Source: Promicromonospora sp042731755 (GTDB lineage Bacteria; Actinomycetota; Actinomycetes; Actinomycetales; Cellulomonadaceae). From it: a DNA stretch of 64,000 nucleotides. How positions within the stretch are numbered: position 1 is the stretch's first letter; every line of letters starts with the position of its first letter. The DNA lies in NCBI RefSeq assembly GCF_042731755.1, contig NZ_JBHWLR010000007.1, positions 124,001 to 188,000 on the forward strand, read 5' to 3'. The translations under genes were made by a program, and so were the position numbers. Positions 60,602-64,000 of this stretch are shown in pieces. Under the pieces are notes generated by a model. It did not search any database and was not told where the DNA came from. It worked only from the letters and a program-made list of their open reading frames with translations.

Positions 60602-61879
60602 TCAGCCCTCGACCGAGCCCTCGATCGCACGGTCGAACGTGATCGTGTTGTCGTCGGCGTAGTTGTAGACACCGATGAACGCGGACGACGGGTCGTTGTC
60701 CTCGTTGATCGGGCCGATGCCCGAGACACCCGTGTAGTGGATGTCGTCGCCGGCCTCGAGCGCGGCGACGCCCTCCTCGAAGGTGGACACCTCGGTGCCG
60801 CCGTCCGCACCGGACACGGAACGGATCTGGGCGGCGATGTCGGTACCGGTGGTCGACTCGGCCTTCACCGCGGCGAGCGCGGCGAGGATCACTGCGTCGT
60901 AAGACTCAGCGGCGTAGGCGTAGTCGGTCAGCGGCTCGCCCTCGTTCTCCTCGTACCAGCCGCTCGCGGCGTCCTTGAACTCCTGCGCGGGGTCGGCGCC
61001 GGGGATGGTGCCGACGACGCCCTTGAGCGTCCCCGGGTCGAAGTCCTTGGAGTAGTCGGCGGTGTTGCCGTCGCAGAGGTACGTGGTGCCGTCGAAGTCC
61101 CAGCCCTGCGAGACGAGCTCGGCGATGGCGGCCTTGGTCTCCTCGAACGCGAGGATGACGATGGCGTCCGGCTTGGCGGCCAGGGCGTCGGTGACGATCG
61201 ACGAGAAGTTGGTCTCGCCCGGGGCGAACTCCTCGCCGGAGCCCGTGGCGCCGTAGACGGCCTCGGCACCGCCGGCCTCGATGGACTTCTGCACGTTGTC
61301 GCGCAGACCGGTGCCGTAGGTCTCGTTCTGCACGAGGAAGGCGACCTTCTGGTGGTTGCCGTCGAGCACGAGCGAGCCGAGCGCGGCGCCCTGGACGGTG
61401 TCCGGCGGCGCGGTGCGGGTGAAGAGGTCGCTCACGCCGGAGAGCTCCGTGGCGGTGTTCGCGGGCGAGATCTGGAGAACCCCGGCCTCGGTGAACTGGT
61501 CCACCACGTTCTGCGAGACGGACGAGGACGCGGCGCCGATGGCAACCTGGACGTCCTTGCCGATGAGGTCGGTGGCCGTGTTCGTCGACACGCTCATGTC
61601 GGTCGAGTCGCCGGAGTCACCGGACTCGAGGGTCACGTCCTCGCCGAGGACACCCCCGGCCGCGTTGATGTCGTCGATCGCAAGTCCGACGCCCGCGACC
61701 TCGGGCGGGCCGAGGTAGGCAAGAGAGCCGGTGATCGGGAGGATGGTGCCGACGACGAGCGGCTCGGCCGAGCCACCGCCCTCTCCATCGCCAGAACCCG
61801 AGGTGGAGCAGGCTGCCAAGCCCACGCTGAGGACTGCCGCTAGCGCGAGCCCGCGCGCAGCCGTGGAACGTCGAATCAT
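60602..61879 (-). CDS. Branched-chain amino-acid type ABC substrate-binding lipoprotein
   Basis: This 425-residue family 6 (LivK/ABC-type leucine) binding protein has the lipobox LAAC near residue 24 and a Gly/Ser linker. Then come VVGTILPITGSLAYLGPPEVAGVGLAIDDINAAGGV, the VQVAIGAASSSVSQNVV region, VFLVQNETYG-like KVAFLVQNETYGTG and the C-terminal YAAESYDAVILAALA. No permease or ATPase genes lie beside it in the window, so the transporter partners must be elsewhere. The ligand may be branched-chain amino acids, amides or urea. It is divergent from the cold-shock gene. Confidence 0.88.
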   Translation of the reverse strand: MIRRSTAARGLALAAVLSVGLAACSTSGSGDGEGGGSAEPLVVGTILPITGSLAYLGPPEVAGVGLAIDDINAAGGVLGEDVTLESGDSGDSTDMSVSTNTATDLIGKDVQVAIGAASSSVSQNVVDQFTEAGVLQISPANTATELSGVSDLFTRTAPPDTVQGAALGSLVLDGNHQKVAFLVQNETYGTGLRDNVQKSIEAGGAEAVYGATGSGEEFAPGETNFSSIVTDALAAKPDAIVILAFEETKAAIAELVSQGWDFDGTTYLCDGNTADYSKDFDPGTLKGVVGTIPGADPAQEFKDAASGWYEENEGEPLTDYAYAAESYDAVILAALAAVKAESTTGTDIAAQIRSVSGADGGTEVSTFEEGVAALEAGDDIHYTGVSGIGPINEDNDPSSAFIGVYNYADDNTITFDRAIEGSVEG

Positions 61880-62216
61880 GTCTGCTGTTCCCCTTCAAGC
61901 GGGAGTGGATCTGACGGCGCACTTTGCTCCGTCGTGGTCGCTGAAAGTAGTCACCTTGTGTGACGCCTGTGTCACGAATCCCCCACCCCGACCGAGATTG
62001 TTACGAGGACGTGACCCACATCACCCTAGACCCAAGGAAAGTTCATCCAGTCGCCCGCCTGACGCACCTCACGGAGATTGATCGGGCTTTCCTGGGCACG
62101 GGCAGGTACGCTTGCCGTGTTGCAGTGCCTCGATCGTTCTTCCAAGAGATGACGACGACACCGTGATTACAGCGATCCCGAAGGCCGGGGTCGTCGCATC
62201 TTGCAAGGAGCAGTAC
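61880..62216. other. Intergenic region between divergent genes, cold-shock leader
   Basis: These 337 bases separate the - strand binding-protein gene and the + strand cold-shock gene. A TACGCT -10-like hexamer at 62107-62112 would give the cold-shock mRNA an untranslated leader of about 95 bases, as expected for temperature control through RNA structure. No other gene was found. Confidence 0.45.
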
Positions 62217-62420
62217 ATGGCATTCGGAACCGTCAAGTGGTTCAACGCCGAGAAGGGCTTCGGGTTCATCGCACCCGAGGACGGTGGGCAGGACGTGTTC
62301 GCCCACTTCAGCGCGATCCAGTCGAGCGGCTACCGCTCGCTCGAGGAGAACCAGCGCGTCGAGTTCGACGTGAAGCAGGGCCCGAAGGGCCTCCAGGCGG
62401 AGAACATCCGCCCGATCTGA
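62217..62420 (+). CDS. cspA: Cold-shock domain protein (CspA type)
   Basis: This 67-residue single-domain protein has both RNA-binding motifs, KWFNAEKGFGFI (RNP1) and VFAHFSAI (RNP2). It starts MAFGTVKWFN and ends QAENIRPI, the full length of the CspA family. It binds single-stranded nucleic acids and melts RNA structure in the cytoplasm. AAGGAG lies six bases before the ATG. A long leader precedes it and a hairpin terminator follows, so it is monocistronic. Confidence 0.96.
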   Translation: MAFGTVKWFNAEKGFGFIAPEDGGQDVFAHFSAIQSSGYRSLEENQRVEFDVKQGPKGLQAENIRPI

Positions 62421-62471
62421 TCTCTGACAGCCGGCATGGCGGGCTCCTGAGTTCGCCCGGTTGTACCCCGG

Positions 62472-62503
62472 AGGCCCGGTCACCTTTTCAGGTGGCCGGG
62501 CCT
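62472..62503. terminator. Hairpin terminator after cold-shock gene
   Basis: AGGCCCGGTCACCT pairs with AGGTGGCCGGGCCT around TTTC with one G-U type mismatch, 51 bases after the cspA stop. Confidence 0.85.
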
Positions 62504-62563
62504 TCGCCCTGCCCGGGTGTAGGGCCTGCGTTCTCTACGGCGCCCGGGCGGGAGAATGGGCGG

Positions 62564-63712
62564 GTGCAGCACTTCGCCTCCGACAACTACGCTCCCGTCC
62601 ACCCCGAGGTCATGGCCGCGGTCGCCGCGGCGAACGACGGCGCGGCCGTCGCGTACGGCGACGACCCCGTGTCCGCCCGTCTGCAGCACCGCGCCGAGGA
62701 GGTGTTCGGCGAGCGGGCCCACATCTTCCCCGTCCTGAACGGCACGGGCGCGAACGTCATCAGCCTCATGGCCGCCGCCCCGCGCTGGGGTGCGGTTATC
62801 ACCAGCGACGTCGCGCACGTCCACACCGACGAGAACGGGGCGCCCGAGCGGGTGGGCGGCCTCAAGATCCTCGCCGTGCCGAGCAGGGACGGCCGCATCG
62901 GCCCCGACGCCGTCGACCGTTACGCCGGCGACCTCGGCGACGTGCACCGCGCGCAGCCCGCGGTGCTGAGCCTCACCCAGGTGACGGAGCTCGGCACGGC
63001 CTACTCCGTGGCCGACCTCAAGCTGCTCGCGGACACCGCCCACGCGGCCGGCCTGCGCGTGCACGTCGACGGCTCCCGCCTCGCGAACGCGGCGGCGGCC
63101 CTCGGCGTCGGGCTGCGGGAGATCACCACCGACGTGGGCGTGGACATCGTGTCGCTCGGTGCGGCGAAGAACGGCGGCATGCTCGGCGAGGCCGTGGTGG
63201 TCCTGCCCGACGGCGACGGCGCGGCCGGTCCGGCGGGGGCGGCGGCGCTGTCCGAGGCGGTGCCGTACCTGCGCAAGGCGACGATGCAGCTCGCGTCCAA
63301 GACCCGGTTCGTGTCGGCCCAGCTCCTGGCACTGCTCGGCGAGCCGGGTACGCCGACGTCCGGCACGCCCGCGTCCGCCGCGACGTCGTCCGACACCCCC
63401 AGGGGCGGGCCGTTGTGGCTCCGCAACGCGGCGCACTCGAACGCCATGGCCGCGCGCCTGCGCGCGGGTGTCGAGACGGCGGGGCTGCTGGAGCCGGGGG
63501 CCGGGATCGTCCTGCGGTACCCGACCGAGGCGAACGTCGTCTTCGCGACGCTGCCCCGCGCGGCAGCGGACCGGGTGCGCGAGCACGCCCGCTTCTACGA
63601 CTGGGCGCCGGGGGAGACCGCCGACCGTGTCGAGGTGCGCTGGATGTGCGCGTGGGACACCACGGGGGCGGACGTCGACGCCTTCGTTCGGGTGGTCGGC
63701 GCGGCGCTCTGA
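62564..63712 (+). CDS. Low-specificity L-threonine aldolase-type PLP enzyme
   Basis: This 382-residue fold-type I PLP enzyme splits L-threonine or allo-threonine to glycine and acetaldehyde. Family motifs include FASDNYAPVHPEVMAAVAAANDG, YGDDPVSARLQ, FPVLNGTGANVISLM, HVDGSRLANAAAALG and SLGAAKNGGMLGEAVV with the PLP Lys. The C-terminal end is VRWMCAWDTT. A Pro/Thr/Ser-rich insert (about 24 residues, GEPGTPTSGTPASAA onward) sits before WLRNAAHSNAMAARL and is absent from typical members. The GTG has GGAG nine bases upstream. Both termini are complete. Confidence 0.9.
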   Translation: MQHFASDNYAPVHPEVMAAVAAANDGAAVAYGDDPVSARLQHRAEEVFGERAHIFPVLNGTGANVISLMAAAPRWGAVITSDVAHVHTDENGAPERVGGLKILAVPSRDGRIGPDAVDRYAGDLGDVHRAQPAVLSLTQVTELGTAYSVADLKLLADTAHAAGLRVHVDGSRLANAAAALGVGLREITTDVGVDIVSLGAAKNGGMLGEAVVVLPDGDGAAGPAGAAALSEAVPYLRKATMQLASKTRFVSAQLLALLGEPGTPTSGTPASAATSSDTPRGGPLWLRNAAHSNAMAARLRAGVETAGLLEPGAGIVLRYPTEANVVFATLPRAAADRVREHARFYDWAPGETADRVEVRWMCAWDTTGADVDAFVRVVGAAL

Positions 63713-63767
63713 TCATGCTGGTGAGCCGATTGCACGTCTGGACCACGATGGGGTGACACTGATCGTC

Positions 63768-64000
63768 ATGACCCGTTTTCGCCCCGTCGGCCTGCTCGCC
63801 GCGACCGTGCTCACGGTCGCCGCGCTGGCCGCGGGTTGCTCTGCGCCGGCCGGCGAACCCGGACCGACCTCCCTGCCCGGACCCTCCCAGTCGAGCGCGC
63901 GGCCGAGCCCGTCGCAGGGCAGCCCGTCGCCGAGCGGCTCGCCGTCCGGCGGCCCGTCGCCGTCGGACGGCGCGGCTTCGCCGACGCCCAGCGCGACGCC
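63768..64000 (+). CDS. Lipoprotein, N-terminal part (cut by window edge)
   Basis: The gene starts MTRFRPVGLLAATVLTVAALAAGC, a lipoprotein signal with lipobox LAAGC, followed by a long Ser/Pro/Gly/Ala-rich linker that runs to the window end. The folded domain is outside the window, so function cannot be named. The frame is open to base 64000. Confidence 0.7.
   Translation, partial: MTRFRPVGLLAATVLTVAALAAGCSAPAGEPGPTSLPGPSQSSARPSPSQGSPSPSGSPSGGPSPSDGAASPTPSAT

Noticed and set aside
61958..61976. TGTGA/TCACG inverted repeat resembling a CRP/GlxR site
   Set aside because: The half-sites are eight bases apart instead of six, so spacing does not fit the motif.

Overview
The window is high-GC DNA with GTG/TTG starts, GC-ending codons, many ATGA/GTGA stop-start overlaps and actinobacterial families (Tad pilus with Flp pilin, SigE-type sigma factors, PspC proteins, DUF6318 lipoprotein, excalibur protein, ChW repeats). 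This points to a Gram-positive actinomycete of the Micrococcales. A Promicromonosporaceae/Cellulomonadaceae relative is my guess from the gene content (secreted amylase and GH76, AldO-type oxidase), not something the sequence proves. No rRNA, tRNA, CRISPR array, transposase or phage gene was seen. One 10-base assembly gap lies at 57368-57377.

Layout. 1-7474: tail of a Tad/Flp pilus locus (TadB end, TadC, pilin, three TadE/TadG-like pseudopilins) ending in a 1549-residue LysM-BTAD fusion. 7548-14480: an accessory block of atypical composition with secreted proteins of unknown role (DUF6318 lipoprotein, PKD protein, others). Two divergently oriented small genes in it, a HicB-like protein and a degenerate DUF1016/YhcG nuclease domain, are each preceded by a 17-codon ORF and the same 14-bp element. 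14524-16722: SRA-like HNH endonuclease, DoxX-like protein, membrane-anchored receiver protein. 16773-22770: SWIM/SNF2 helicase, membrane proteins and an MFS transporter. 22888-31673: secreted phytase-like esterase, alpha-amylase with a LacI-type operator, two PspC proteins around a membrane protein, and a secreted ChW-repeat protein. 31739-41300: HrpA helicase, GH76 mannanase, two coupled unknown genes, secreted HNH nuclease, two paralogous small membrane proteins. 41618-49422: VanY-type carboxypeptidase, DUF2087, YbaK, STAS, alditol oxidase and a polar amino-acid ABC transporter. 49605-54061: two tandem SigE-family sigma / membrane partner operons, each behind a related hairpin and a GGAAC promoter. 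54189-64000: excalibur protein, RecB-like nuclease/Dna2-like helicase (split by the gap), Gly-rich protein, branched-chain amino-acid binding lipoprotein, cold-shock protein, threonine aldolase and the start of a lipoprotein.

Most striking observation: an 82-bp palindromic element lies in frame inside hrpA and a second copy lies in frame inside the unrelated nuclease-helicase gene, adding the same 19-residue peptide (PRADAFTGPRGPSTSGRDT) to both proteins. The 42-bp core is identical. The flanking arms differ between copies but pair within each copy, and the assembly gap falls inside one arm. The coding sequence around both insertions switches locally to G/T-ending codons (TTG, GCT, GGT). This looks like a protein-coding palindromic repeat family.
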